A stretch of 64,000 nt of DNA from a virus. The DNA lies in IMG/VR virus record IMGVR_UViG_3300023170_000007, positions 1-64,000 of that record, one strand, 5' to 3'. The notes beneath the pieces were generated by a model. That model ran no database searches. It had not been told where the DNA came from and saw only the letters and a list, made by a program, of their open reading frames with translations. Position numbers and translations under genes: made by a program. Of the stretch, positions 1 through 9,481 are shown in pieces. Numbering within the stretch: position 1 is the first letter of the stretch; each line of letters begins with the position of its first letter.

Positions 1-342
1 AATCTACAAGCATTCCGTCCTGGATTCTCTAGCGCAAAGACAATCGTTACGCTGGCAAGATTCAACGGTATTGTCACTCTTATCGCATTCGAAGAGCTGA
101 ATGTCCAGCCAGAGTTTGTGAACGTCAATTCTGCTAGAAAACTCGCTGGCTTGAAAATAATTAAGAAGTCTGATGTAACCACGAAAGACCAAGTCTTAAA
201 TTTTGTGAAAGAGAAGGAACCAACTTTTGAGTGGCCGACTCGAACCCTCAAGTCAGGCGCAAGAAAAGGTCATGTAATACCAGCCGATTGCTGTTATGAT
301 ATAGCAGATGCATATATTGTAGCAGCAGCCGGTTGTGTTTAA
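1..342 (+). CDS. RuvC-like Holliday junction resolvase, C-terminal part
   Basis: The frame is open from the first base, so only the last 113 residues are present. The segment resembles the C-terminal half of RuvC/RNase H-fold resolvases: a helix near NVNSARKLAGLK, then a terminal YDIADAYIVA segment with the paired aspartates (DxxDA) that these enzymes use to bind metal. Such enzymes cut four-way junctions during recombination and before packaging. The stop overlaps the primase start (TAATG), so the two are translationally coupled, and a recombination nuclease follows, which fits this role. The N-terminal acidic residues lie outside the window, so the catalytic set cannot be checked. Confidence 0.6.
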   Translation, partial: NLQAFRPGFSSAKTIVTLARFNGIVTLIAFEELNVQPEFVNVNSARKLAGLKIIKKSDVTTKDQVLNFVKEKEPTFEWPTRTLKSGARKGHVIPADCCYDIADAYIVAAAGCV

Positions 343-1310
343 TGAGTGAAGATCTTCTCGTAAGAAAAAGAATAAAGCTGATTCGAGATGCTTTTGGTGA
401 CGTTCTTCTAGATAGAGACGGAGTTAACGCTGCGATCTGCTGTATTAATCCGAAGTGTTCGACATACGGAAAAAAGCATAAGAAGAAGCTGTGTCTTAGG
501 GTTGATAATGAGTTTTATCACTGCTGGGTGTGTGGTACAAGAGGTAAGGGCCTCGCTCGTTTCTTCAAGATTCACGCTCCTCGATATTACAACATCGCTG
601 AAGACATCTTTCACAAACAGGTAAAAGAAAAAGAAGCCCAACAAGAGAGAATTACGCTTCCTGAAAACTTTAGGCTACTAGCAGCCATCGGTAGAAATGC
701 CGATCCGGATCTTAAGGCTGTAAAAAAGTATGTTCTTCAGCGTGGGGTTACCGAGAAGCAAATGTGGTATTTTAAAATGGGAGCCGTTCCCTCCGGTCGT
801 CTACGCAGAAGAGTTATAATTCCGTCTTTCGATTCAGAGGGCTTCTTAAATTACTACACTGCTCGCTCAATCGATGAAGATAACAGGAAGTATGTAAACC
901 CAAAAGTAAAGAGGTCTGAAATTATCTTTAACCAGATTAATATAGACTGGTCTAAGCGACTGATTTTGGTAGAAGGACCATTTGACTTAATAAAGAGTGT
1001 TCAAAACTCTACTTGCCTGCTCGGGTCTTCTTTAAGCGAGAACCACCTGTTATTCCAAGAAATTGTTAAGAATAATACACCCGTGACTCTAGTACTTGAT
1101 CCGGACGCTAAACTAAAATCACAGAAAATTGCGTCATTACTGCACTCATATGACGTTGATGTAAAAACTTTAGACATAGAGCCCCATACAGATGTCGGAG
1201 AAATGCCTCTCGGTAAACTGTCTAAAATGCTTGAGCGAGCAGTACCGTGGTCCTCGAACGATAGATTGAGATCTCTAATAAGTACAATTCGCTCCGGCTC
1301 CTTAATATAG
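342..1310 (+). CDS. DNA primase (zinc finger plus TOPRIM)
   Basis: A DnaG-type primase of 322 residues that would make RNA primers for lagging-strand synthesis with the DnaB-type helicase at 45435. The N-terminus carries a CHC2-like zinc finger (cysteines near residues 34 and 39, then CWVCG at 61-65). A TOPRIM core follows, with LILVEGPFDL near residue 207 (catalytic Glu) and LVLDPD near 250 (Asp-x-Asp). It is shorter than bacterial DnaG (about 580) and lacks an evident C-terminal helicase-binding domain. I chose the ATG at 342, which shares its A with the preceding stop; a TTG nine bases upstream would add only three residues. Confidence 0.85.
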   Translation: MSEDLLVRKRIKLIRDAFGDVLLDRDGVNAAICCINPKCSTYGKKHKKKLCLRVDNEFYHCWVCGTRGKGLARFFKIHAPRYYNIAEDIFHKQVKEKEAQQERITLPENFRLLAAIGRNADPDLKAVKKYVLQRGVTEKQMWYFKMGAVPSGRLRRRVIIPSFDSEGFLNYYTARSIDEDNRKYVNPKVKRSEIIFNQINIDWSKRLILVEGPFDLIKSVQNSTCLLGSSLSENHLLFQEIVKNNTPVTLVLDPDAKLKSQKIASLLHSYDVDVKTLDIEPHTDVGEMPLGKLSKMLERAVPWSSNDRLRSLISTIRSGSLI

Positions 1311-1328
1311 ATATTGGAGTATTAATTA

Positions 1329-4300
1329 ATGACTTTAAAGTGCGCGCATTTTGCAGATATTCACTTTCGAGGCCTTTCCCGCCACGACGAATATAGAAAA
1401 GTGTTTTCTCAATCATTCGAGAAACTAAAAGAATTGCAACCTGATATCATCTTCTTGGGTGGGGACATTGTACATTCTAAAACCCAAGGAATCTCACCAG
1501 AGCTAATCGATATCCTACGCTGGTGGTTCACCAGCCTTGCTGACATTGCTCCAGTGCATATAATACTTGGCAATCATGACGGTCTAATGACAAACGAAGA
1601 TCGTTTAGATGCAGTTACGCCGATTGTAAGAGCGATTGGTGACCCTAGAATCAAACTCATGAAGGGTACAGGAGTGTATCCGACGGGAATTCCCGGGTAC
1701 AACTGGTGTGTATTTTGTTGTTTTGACCCTAAGGGCTGGCCTGACTTAAAGCCTCCGGAAGATGGAATCAACATTGCGTTATATCACGGTCCTGTGAATG
1801 GTTCACTAACTGACCAAGACTGGGAAATTAATGGCGATAGCGTTAAAGTTGACTTTTTTAAAGGCTTCGACTACACTATGCTGGGAGATATCCACAAGAG
1901 ACAGTTTCTGACTGAAAAAGTAGCATACCCTGGTTCTACGATACAACAGAACTATGGCGAGGACGTTGAGAAAGGTTTCTTGTTTTGGGAAATTCGAGAT
2001 AAAGACGACTTTGATGTTAAATTTATAGAACTGAAGAATGACCATGCTTTTCGTTCAATAAAGTGGCAAGGAGATGTTTCTTCGACACTGGATGAAGTCC
2101 AAGATGACTGGACAGGTTCAAGGTTTAGAGTGATCCATAAAGGGATGACTCAAACTGAATTTAAGCAGCTTCAGAATTCCTTAAGGGAAAAGTACGATGC
2201 GTATGAGGTCGTCTCCAAGAATGAGCAGGAAAGCTTCAAGGGGGCTGATACTGAGATCGCGACAAGCATCGGGAAAATATCAAGGAATGACCTTAGAAGC
2301 TTCAAACAACAAGACGCCTTGATGTCTGAATACGTCAAGCGTATGGAGCTTTCTGATGAAGACAGACAGTCACTACGAGAACTGCATAAAGACGTATTCG
2401 GAAGGTGTGTTCAAGAGGCCTCCGCCAAGTCACACCAGTGGAGACTTCGGCGCCTAAATTTTGATAACACGTTTGGGTATGGAGAAGGCAACATAATAGA
2501 TTTCGATACCTTGAACGGTATAACGGGAATATTCGGTAAGAACAGGGTCGGCAAATCTTCAATTCCTGGCACGATATCTTATTCTCTATTTAATGCCTCT
2601 GATCGTGGCACTCTTAAGAACATCCATATCGTAAACAATCGAAAGAATTATTGCAAAGCCGCCGCCGACTTTTCAGTAGCTGGAGAGATGTGGAGAGCAG
2701 AAAGACAGACAGTAAAGAGAACCAACAGAAACGGTGTCGTATCTGCTCCAACGAATTTGAATCTATTCAGAATAGATGAATCGGGTAACCCAATAGAAGA
2801 CGCAACCGGTGAACAGCGCAGAGAAACAGAAAAGACTCTGCGCGAATTAGTCGGTACTGTAGACGACTTTATGATGACGTCATTCGCTTCTCAAGGTGGA
2901 ATGGATGCCTTCATCAAAGAGGGCTCAACACAACGTAAGAATATACTGACCCGCTTTTTGGACTTACAGATCTTTGATGACATGTTAAAGATAGCTAAGG
3001 GAGAGATGTCTGAGCTTCGAGGGGAGATGAGATCTGCTCCTGATCGTAATTGGCAAGAATTGATTGATGAACAGTCATCCCTTGGAGAGAAGCTAAATTT
3101 GGAGATATCTGAAGTAGAGGAAGAGCTAGTATCTCTTAAGAAAGATAGGGATGACCTAAAGATAAAGTTAGCTGCTCTACCAGATTCAGAGCTTTATACG
3201 AAAGAGCAAATACAGGAGCAGGTACAAAAGCTTTCTGATATGAACACCAAGCGCGAAACTCTTTCAAAAAAGATAATTGAGCTGTCTAACAGCATTGACA
3301 CAGCTTCAAAAAAGATAGAAAAGATTGGCCTTATAAAAGAGCAGTTCCCCATTGAAGAACTGAGGAAAGAATTTGATACTCAAAAAGCTCTACAGTCGCA
3401 GCAAGAACTAATAGAGTCAAAGTTAGAGTTAGAACTACAACGCCTTGACAGCAAGAAAAAGTCCGCTAAAAAACTTGAGAGAGTGCCTTGTGGTGACCAA
3501 TTCCCAAAATGTCCGTACATCAAAGATGCCCACAAGAGCGCTTCTGAGTTAGATGATCAAAAACTTGTTATAACTGGTGTGAGAAAAGAGTTAAGAGCCC
3601 TCAAGTCGAATATACAAGCGCTGATGGAAAAGGGCTTGTCTGAAAGACTGCTTAAATACGAGGACCTCTTGAAGAAAGAGAGCTCTTTGAGAATTAGCCA
3701 TTCAGACTTTCGTTTAGAAATGAAAGAGATTGAAAGTGATCATCAGGATGCTATCAACTTCATAAAGGAAGGAAAGACTCAACTTCGAGAGATGCGCCTT
3801 CGCTCCATCGACGAAGAAAAAGATACGGCTGTAATCGCAATGAGAGATCAGCTAAAGAAAGTTGAGGATAGAATAAGCAATCTTGATGCAGAGAGATTAT
3901 ACCTCACTGAACAGATAAGTGTGGCAAAGCAGAAGAAGATTACTTTGATCGAAGAGAATCGGAGGTTCGGCGCTGTTAAGTCAAGGTGGGAGACATATAA
4001 CGTGTTTATGCAAGCTGTTGACAAGAAGGGTATCCCACTCACAATCTTGTCTTTACAGCTACCACAAATCAACAATGAGCTAACAAAGATCCTACAAGGA
4101 GTTGTAAACTTTGACCTTTCCCTTGAAGCCGATTTAGAGTCTAACAATATGGAGATCTTTATAGATTACGGAGATTCAAGGAGAATAATTGAGTGTGGTT
4201 CCGGAATGGAAAAAATGATTTCTTCGCTAGCCCTTCGAGTCGCACTAATCAACGTATGTAATGCGCCAAGGAGCGACGTACTCATAATAGATGAAGGGTT

Positions 4301-4472
4301 TGGAGCTTTAGATGATAAGAACATTGAGGCATGCTCCAGACTGCTTGAATCTCTTAAGAAGTATTTTGCAAACATACTTATCATATCTCACGTTGATGCT
4401 ATGAAAGACGTGGTTGATAACGTCTTGGACATCCAAAAGAACGGAAAGGACTCATATGTCAGATGCACATGA
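1329..4472 (+). CDS. Single-chain Mre11-Rad50 / SbcDC (T4 gp47-gp46) fusion nuclease
   Basis: A 1047-residue protein joining two partners that are normally separate. Residues 1 to about 330 are an Mre11/SbcD/gp47-type metallophosphoesterase (D10, H12; GGD at 44-46; GNHD at 81-84; GDIH further on). From about 370 a Rad50/SbcC/gp46-type ATPase begins: Walker A GKNRVGKSS near 403, long coiled coils, a turn with Cys-x6-Cys (about 720-727) where a zinc hook is expected, signature region CGSGMEK, and Walker B IIDEGFGALDD near 986. It would process DNA ends for recombination-dependent replication. The frame is uninterrupted across the junction, so the fusion is real in this sequence. The 3' end overlaps the next gene by 17 bases. 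Confidence 0.92.
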   Translation: MTLKCAHFADIHFRGLSRHDEYRKVFSQSFEKLKELQPDIIFLGGDIVHSKTQGISPELIDILRWWFTSLADIAPVHIILGNHDGLMTNEDRLDAVTPIVRAIGDPRIKLMKGTGVYPTGIPGYNWCVFCCFDPKGWPDLKPPEDGINIALYHGPVNGSLTDQDWEINGDSVKVDFFKGFDYTMLGDIHKRQFLTEKVAYPGSTIQQNYGEDVEKGFLFWEIRDKDDFDVKFIELKNDHAFRSIKWQGDVSSTLDEVQDDWTGSRFRVIHKGMTQTEFKQLQNSLREKYDAYEVVSKNEQESFKGADTEIATSIGKISRNDLRSFKQQDALMSEYVKRMELSDEDRQSLRELHKDVFGRCVQEASAKSHQWRLRRLNFDNTFGYGEGNIIDFDTLNGITGIFGKNRVGKSSIPGTISYSLFNASDRGTLKNIHIVNNRKNYCKAAADFSVAGEMWRAERQTVKRTNRNGVVSAPTNLNLFRIDESGNPIEDATGEQRRETEKTLRELVGTVDDFMMTSFASQGGMDAFIKEGSTQRKNILTRFLDLQIFDDMLKIAKGEMSELRGEMRSAPDRNWQELIDEQSSLGEKLNLEISEVEEELVSLKKDRDDLKIKLAALPDSELYTKEQIQEQVQKLSDMNTKRETLSKKIIELSNSIDTASKKIEKIGLIKEQFPIEELRKEFDTQKALQSQQELIESKLELELQRLDSKKKSAKKLERVPCGDQFPKCPYIKDAHKSASELDDQKLVITGVRKELRALKSNIQALMEKGLSERLLKYEDLLKKESSLRISHSDFRLEMKEIESDHQDAINFIKEGKTQLREMRLRSIDEEKDTAVIAMRDQLKKVEDRISNLDAERLYLTEQISVAKQKKITLIEENRRFGAVKSRWETYNVFMQAVDKKGIPLTILSLQLPQINNELTKILQGVVNFDLSLEADLESNNMEIFIDYGDSRRIIECGSGMEKMISSLALRVALINVCNAPRSDVLIIDEGFGALDDKNIEACSRLLESLKKYFANILIISHVDAMKDVVDNVLDIQKNGKDSYVRCT

Positions 4473-4701
4473 TGTTTCATACGTTCCTATAGATTGCCCA
4501 ATTTGTAATTTAATGATCAGGGATACGAATGACGTAACAAGATATCATAGCTCTAAGTGTTGCGTTGATTGCTGGATAGGATTTTTAGAACCGTTACGAA
4601 AACTAAACCGCGACGAAGGATATTTACCTACAGGCAGTGAGATTGAATCTTACCGAAATAGAGTAGCCGCTCTTACAAAACTTGGAGAAGGAACGTGTTA
4701 A
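4456..4701 (+). CDS. Small zinc-ribbon protein
   Basis: An 81-residue protein with two cysteine pairs, CPIC near residue 14 and CCVDC near 34, spaced as in a zinc ribbon. The remainder is mostly helical. It starts inside the end of the SbcDC fusion gene and ends overlapping the next gene, so it is translated as part of the same operon. The family is not recognised; small zinc-ribbon proteins next to phage recombination genes may be DNA- or RNA-polymerase-binding factors, but nothing here decides that. The ATG at 4456 is preferred over upstream in-frame starts because it begins a compact protein. Confidence 0.6.
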   Translation: MSDAHDVSYVPIDCPICNLMIRDTNDVTRYHSSKCCVDCWIGFLEPLRKLNRDEGYLPTGSEIESYRNRVAALTKLGEGTC

Positions 4702-5063
4702 ACCTAAAAGAAATTAGAGCTCTGGCTCAAGCAACAGAGACTTCATGGGGATATTCATCAAAAGACAGGAAGGTCACCAGCAGACTAGATGGAGAAGTTC
4801 TAGAGCTTCAAATGATGTCCATTGTTCAGTTTGCAAGCGAGAAAGCGCTTAGTCAGCAGCTGCAGGCTCAACGTGAATATGCAAATGACGTTTTTACAGA
4901 GCAGCTTAAGAGAATTAAGCAAGAATTTAAAGAAGCCACCGATCGAGCACTGGTGACTAAAGAGATCGAAAGAGATGATGATGTAGAGCTTGTGTCTGCG
5001 ACTTCAAATTCTCCACGAAAGATCGCGTATTTTCGTGCAAACATAAAGCTTCAAGTTAGTTAG
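4695..5063 (+). CDS. Hypothetical protein upstream of the large terminase
   Basis: A 122-residue protein starting at GTG inside the end of the zinc-ribbon gene, with AAGGA-like bases just upstream. The middle is a long charged helix (about residues 45-90) suggesting a coiled coil, followed by a short basic C-terminus. It sits directly before the large terminase, the usual place of the small terminase subunit, but I see no helix-turn-helix or other motif that would support that. Treated as unknown; a terminase partner is only a positional guess. Confidence 0.55.
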   Translation: MLNLKEIRALAQATETSWGYSSKDRKVTSRLDGEVLELQMMSIVQFASEKALSQQLQAQREYANDVFTEQLKRIKQEFKEATDRALVTKEIERDDDVELVSATSNSPRKIAYFRANIKLQVS

Positions 5064-5068
5064 AAGAT

Positions 5069-6667
5069 ATGCCGCCGCTAAGTAAGCAAAAGCAAATAAG
5101 CGAGATTGTAAAGTGTGGAAAAGATCCAGCTTACTTTATAAATCGTTACGTGCAGATTCAGCATCCTATGAAGGGAAGAATTTCATTTCACACCTTTCCA
5201 TTCCAGGATGATTGCTTACAGCAGTTTAACGATCATAGATTTAACGTAGTAGTAAAGTCACGACAGTTGGGTCTTTCAACCCTAACTGCAGCCTATGCTG
5301 TCTGGCTGGCTATGTTCAGAAAAGATAAAAGCATTCTGGTAATCGCCACGAAGTTAGCGGTTGCTCAAAACTTTATTAAGAAAGTCAAGGTGGCACTGTC
5401 TGGAATACCACAATGGATGTGGATAACTGAAATTACTGCAAAGAATACACAAGCGATAGAGTTTAGTAATGGTTCTCAAATAAAAGCCGTACCAACGTCC
5501 GATGATGCTGGTCGTTCTGAAGCCTTGTCACTGCTAATTGTGGATGAGGCTGCTTTTATTAGAAACTTTGATGAGCTCTGGAAGGGTCTGTATCCCACTC
5601 TTTCAACTGGTGGTCGAGCTATATTAGTTTCAACCCCGAATGGGACTGGCGGCCAATACTACGACATCTACCATGGCGCCGAGCAGAAATCTAACGAGTT
5701 TAACGCTATAAAGCTTCCTTGGGATGTCCACCCCGAGAGAGATGATGCATGGTTTCAAAAAGAGGCTCGAAATCTTAACAAGCAACAGATTGCACAAGAG
5801 TTGCTTTGCGATTTCCAAGCGTCTGGTGACACATTTCTGTCAACAGAAGACATAGAGCGGCTGCAAATGAATATTCGGTCTCCGATAGAGAAATGGGGAC
5901 CAGAGAATGCTGTCTGGGTATGGAAGTACTTTATACAAGGTCATAACTACGTAATATCTTCTGATGTTGCTAGAGGTGATGGGAGTGATTACTCTACTTT
6001 CCATGTGATAGATACCACAGAATCAGAGGTAGTGGCGGAGTTTAGAGGCAAAGTTCCGCCAGACCAACTTGCTGTACTGTTATCAGAAGCAGGACGTCGA
6101 TATGGGGATGCTGTAGTTTGTCCAGAAAGCAACACATACGGTTATGCTGTGTTGATGAAACTCCGCGAAATGAATTACAAAAACATCTATTTTGCGAAAG
6201 AAAAAGACAAGTTTAATGCCATATATGGTGATGGAGCTATTGGCAAAGCTGGTTTCTCTACCCAGGGAGCTAGTCGTGCTCAGATACTGACAAAGCTTGA
6301 GGAGATGATAAGAAATAACCGCGTTGACATATATTCATCTCGACTCGTGTCAGAGTTTAAGACCTTTGTGTGGAGCGGATCGAAAGCTCAAGCCCAGCGC
6401 GGTAAAAATGATGATCTAGTCATGTCGTTAGCAATTGGTCTGTGGTTGTATGAGTACTCGTCAAAGAAATCGTCCAAGTCAGTTGATATAAATTCTGCTA
6501 TGTTAGCCGCATTTGGAGTCAATAAACAACAGTCACGTGACTCGAAGCCTAGAAGCCCCTATTCGTACGAGATGGCTTATCTTGCGAGAAAAGGGATGCC
6601 AGTAGAAATGGATGAAAGTCATCCTGCTGTTTCTGGGTCTGTAGATTTTAAGTGGCTGCTATCGTGA
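5069..6667 (+). CDS. Terminase large subunit (T4 gp17-like)
   Basis: The 532-residue packaging motor that pumps DNA through the portal and cuts it into headfuls. The N-terminal ATPase has the Walker A variant KSRQLGLST (about 63-71) typical of gp17-type terminases and Walker B LLIVDEA (about 155) with the catalytic Glu. The C-terminal RNase H-like nuclease begins near SSDVARGDGSD (about 298) with its first metal-binding Asp; PESN and a late KNDDLV segment supply further acidic residues. The length is typical of the family. The portal gene follows after 32 bases. Confidence 0.95.
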   Translation: MPPLSKQKQISEIVKCGKDPAYFINRYVQIQHPMKGRISFHTFPFQDDCLQQFNDHRFNVVVKSRQLGLSTLTAAYAVWLAMFRKDKSILVIATKLAVAQNFIKKVKVALSGIPQWMWITEITAKNTQAIEFSNGSQIKAVPTSDDAGRSEALSLLIVDEAAFIRNFDELWKGLYPTLSTGGRAILVSTPNGTGGQYYDIYHGAEQKSNEFNAIKLPWDVHPERDDAWFQKEARNLNKQQIAQELLCDFQASGDTFLSTEDIERLQMNIRSPIEKWGPENAVWVWKYFIQGHNYVISSDVARGDGSDYSTFHVIDTTESEVVAEFRGKVPPDQLAVLLSEAGRRYGDAVVCPESNTYGYAVLMKLREMNYKNIYFAKEKDKFNAIYGDGAIGKAGFSTQGASRAQILTKLEEMIRNNRVDIYSSRLVSEFKTFVWSGSKAQAQRGKNDDLVMSLAIGLWLYEYSSKKSSKSVDINSAMLAAFGVNKQQSRDSKPRSPYSYEMAYLARKGMPVEMDESHPAVSGSVDFKWLLS

Positions 6668-6671
6668 CTAT

Positions 6672-6680
6672 AATAGTTAA
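6672..6680 (+). promoter_or_regulatory. Candidate late promoter core (AATAGTTAA) before portal gene
   Basis: One of a set of TATA(G/T)TTA(A)-like sites lying 17-38 bases before start codons of mainly virion genes. This copy ends 19 bases before the portal ATG. Confidence 0.4.
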
Positions 6681-6699
6681 GTTGTAAGTAAGGATTGAT

Positions 6700-8649
6700 A
6701 TGGCTGAAAAGGGAAATATATTTCAGAGACTGACAAGCCTCTTTCGAAGCGGTCCCACTGTAAAGCGGAGGGTAAGATCATCCGTTACTTCGAATATGAA
6801 GTCATCTGCTGTTGAGACTTTCCGTCGCGCTCATAATGACGTTTATTCTAACACACTGAGTGCCTATGGTTCCTTCGATAGAATGTCAAGGTACAGTGAC
6901 TTTAGCGAGATGGAGGCGACTCCTGAGATTGCTTCTGCTCTAGATATCTACTCTGAAGAGACAGTGTCTCCTGACGAGCATGGCCGAGTTTTACACATTT
7001 ACTGTGAGGATGATCTAAAGAAAGAGATACTTGAGTCTCTCTTCTATGACACTCTCAACGTAGAATTTAATCTCGTCATGTGGGTAAGAAATCTTTGTAA
7101 GTACGGAGATTTTTTCCTTTTTAATGATATCGATCCGAATTATGGTGTTGTCAATGCCTACCCGATTCCGATATCTGAAATGGAAAGAGAAGAAGGGTTT
7201 GACCCCGAGAACCCATCAGCAGTAAGATTTCGTTGGCTTACTCAAGGAAATCAATCTTTAGAGAACTGGCAAATATCTCACTTTCGTCTGCTCGGAAATG
7301 ACGCCTTCCTCCCATATGGGTCTAGCGTCCTCGAGTCAGCCCGCCGAATTTGGCGCCAGTTGATACTTATCGAAGATGCGATGTTGGTCTACAGGGTGAT
7401 CAGAGCTCCTGAGAGAAGGGTTTTCTACGTAGACGTAGGTAACGTTGCTCCTGAAGATGTTCCTAACTACATGGAGCAAGCAACGTCAGTTCTTAAAAAA
7501 GCACCAGTGATAGACAAATCCTCTGGTAAGGTCGATCTAAGATACAACCCACTTAGTGTTGATGAAGATTATTTCATTCCTGTTCGTGGCGGCGATAGTG
7601 GCACACGAATTGACTCTTTAGCTGGTGGCCAAAACACAGCTGCGATCGAAGATGTTGAATACATTCAAAAGAAACTGTTTGCCGCCCTTAAGATTCCTAA
7701 AGCGTATCTTGGGTATGATGAAGATATCGGTGCTAAAGCAACCTTAGCTCAAGAAGACATAAGGTTCAGTCGTACTATCCAGAGAATTCAAAAAACTGTT
7801 ATTTCCGAGCTGAACAAACTTGCTATGATCCATCTTTATGTGCACGGCTTTGACGGCGAAGACCTTCTTGATTTTGAGCTGAAGCTTTCTAACCCGTCCT
7901 CAGTTGCACAATTACAAAAGCTTGAGCTAATCTCTCAAAGGTTTGATATAGCTGGTAAGGTTCCTGAAGGTATGCTCGACCGCCGGTGGGTACAGAAGAA
8001 TGTTCTTGGGTTAACTGATAAGCAGATACAAGAAGTTCAAGAAGGTCGGATACAAGACAAGGTTGATGACGCTGGAGTTGAAGGCGCCGGCGCTGAAGGT
8101 GAAGGTGGAGGTGCAGAAGGTGGAGGCGATGAGGGTGGCGGCCTATTCTCTGCCGACGTTCCGTCGAACGGTCAACTTCTAACTGCTGAGCCCTCGACGG
8201 GTTCAAAGATTGTAGACGACGAAGAAGAAGATGATGACTACATTGATATCGCGTCTTTGTCAATTGACGATGAATCGTCTCCAATCAAAGCGCAAGCAGC
8301 GTATAGAAAGCAACCTAATTCTAAGAGCACTCGGGGTCCAGGTACTACACACATGCCAGACTTCAAAGGGATGGTGACAAACAAGAGATCACAAGATTCG
8401 ATGCGTCGTCCTTTCGGTGATGATTATCTTCGGCCTGCTTTTGAGGGAACGGAACCCTACGATGATGATAGTTATTCACATAAGCCAAAACTTCGTTCTC
8501 CGATGACTCCGGAAATGAAGAGTGTTTATAGTTCTTTAGTTAATATTTTGAGTCCACAAGGCGGAGTGCTTTTATCGGAAGCAAACAACAATGAAGGGGA
8601 AAGAAATCCTCTTGAAGAATACGATGCCGGAGAAATAGATGAAAGTTAA
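6700..8649 (+). CDS. Portal protein (T4 gp20-like)
   Basis: A 649-residue portal vertex protein; twelve copies would form the ring through which DNA enters and to which the tail attaches. Residues 1 to about 430 match gp20-type portals (helical core with segments such as TPEIASALDIYSEE and KIPKAYLGYDED). The C-terminal third is an acidic, Gly/Glu/Asp-rich tail not found in T4 gp20 (524 residues), ending with an LLSEA segment near residue 625 that resembles a prohead protease site. The start has a clear AAGGA ribosome binding site. The end overlaps the next gene by 11 bases. Confidence 0.93.
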   Translation: MAEKGNIFQRLTSLFRSGPTVKRRVRSSVTSNMKSSAVETFRRAHNDVYSNTLSAYGSFDRMSRYSDFSEMEATPEIASALDIYSEETVSPDEHGRVLHIYCEDDLKKEILESLFYDTLNVEFNLVMWVRNLCKYGDFFLFNDIDPNYGVVNAYPIPISEMEREEGFDPENPSAVRFRWLTQGNQSLENWQISHFRLLGNDAFLPYGSSVLESARRIWRQLILIEDAMLVYRVIRAPERRVFYVDVGNVAPEDVPNYMEQATSVLKKAPVIDKSSGKVDLRYNPLSVDEDYFIPVRGGDSGTRIDSLAGGQNTAAIEDVEYIQKKLFAALKIPKAYLGYDEDIGAKATLAQEDIRFSRTIQRIQKTVISELNKLAMIHLYVHGFDGEDLLDFELKLSNPSSVAQLQKLELISQRFDIAGKVPEGMLDRRWVQKNVLGLTDKQIQEVQEGRIQDKVDDAGVEGAGAEGEGGGAEGGGDEGGGLFSADVPSNGQLLTAEPSTGSKIVDDEEEDDDYIDIASLSIDDESSPIKAQAAYRKQPNSKSTRGPGTTHMPDFKGMVTNKRSQDSMRRPFGDDYLRPAFEGTEPYDDDSYSHKPKLRSPMTPEMKSVYSSLVNILSPQGGVLLSEANNNEGERNPLEEYDAGEIDES

Positions 8650-9481
8650 GCATAATAAAAAAAGAAATGTTGGGTTGCTGTTTGCACAGCTTTCTCAAGC
8701 TGTTTCTGAGTCCATGGTAGAAGGAGATGTCAAGAGGGCGAACAGGGTTCTTTCTCTAATAAAGCGACATTTCGCTCCTGGTACAGAATTATTCAAAGAG
8801 TTTAGACTTTTTAGAGCGATCATGGTAACGTCTGTTCCTTCCGATTCTCTTGCGACGTCTATAATCGGAGAGGCAAAAACAGCTTCAAAGAATATCAACA
8901 CCAGATTGTTGACACAGCAAAAATCAGCACTCATCAAAGATATAAATTATAACTTGAGTGAGTCAAACTTTTATTCCAGAAGAGTTCCTGATTACAAGAC
9001 ATATGCGACAGTCCAGACTCTTTTAGCAGAATGGAGAGCGTCAGATCCAGATGTGTCTGTTGTCGCAAAGTTCGAGTCAGAACTACATTCACATCTTCTA
9101 AAAGAGAAAAAGCTGGCCGATATTGAAGAGATGAAATCCCCTGACGCGAACAGCTTGGTCGTTGATATTATGCGTAAGAAGCTTGAGGAAAAGTTTGGGT
9201 CTCATCTAAACGATAAGCAGATGTCTCTCTTGAGAGAATATGTCTTTTTTGATGATGACAAGACATCTTTCTTGACTAAATTAAGCTCGATTAAGTCTGA
9301 AGCACTTGAGGCTATCGATGCTTTCGAGAGCACGTGCCAAAACAAGATAATTTTAAAGCAGGTTCCTGATGTAAGAGACGCCATCTTAAGCCTTTCTGAA
9401 TCCACTGCGGATGATGAGACTCTCTCAAGATATTTGACGCTTATGAATATAACTGAAGAGTTACTATCAGGAGGTGAGTGA
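8639..9481 (+). CDS. Hypothetical protein between portal and prohead protease
   Basis: A 280-residue, mostly helical, charged protein with no recognised domain. It starts inside the portal gene's end, and its stop shares a base with the protease start (TGATG), so it belongs to the head operon. In T4 this position holds the small prohead core proteins gp67 and gp68, so a core or portal-associated role is possible, but the length is quite different and I see no sequence evidence for homology. Confidence 0.65.
   Translation: MKVKHNKKRNVGLLFAQLSQAVSESMVEGDVKRANRVLSLIKRHFAPGTELFKEFRLFRAIMVTSVPSDSLATSIIGEAKTASKNINTRLLTQQKSALIKDINYNLSESNFYSRRVPDYKTYATVQTLLAEWRASDPDVSVVAKFESELHSHLLKEKKLADIEEMKSPDANSLVVDIMRKKLEEKFGSHLNDKQMSLLREYVFFDDDKTSFLTKLSSIKSEALEAIDAFESTCQNKIILKQVPDVRDAILSLSESTADDETLSRYLTLMNITEELLSGGE

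Noticed and set aside
7889-8284. Minus-strand frame of 131 codons opposite the portal C-terminus
   Set aside because: Leu/Arg/His-rich shadow of the Gly/Glu/Asp codons on the other strand.
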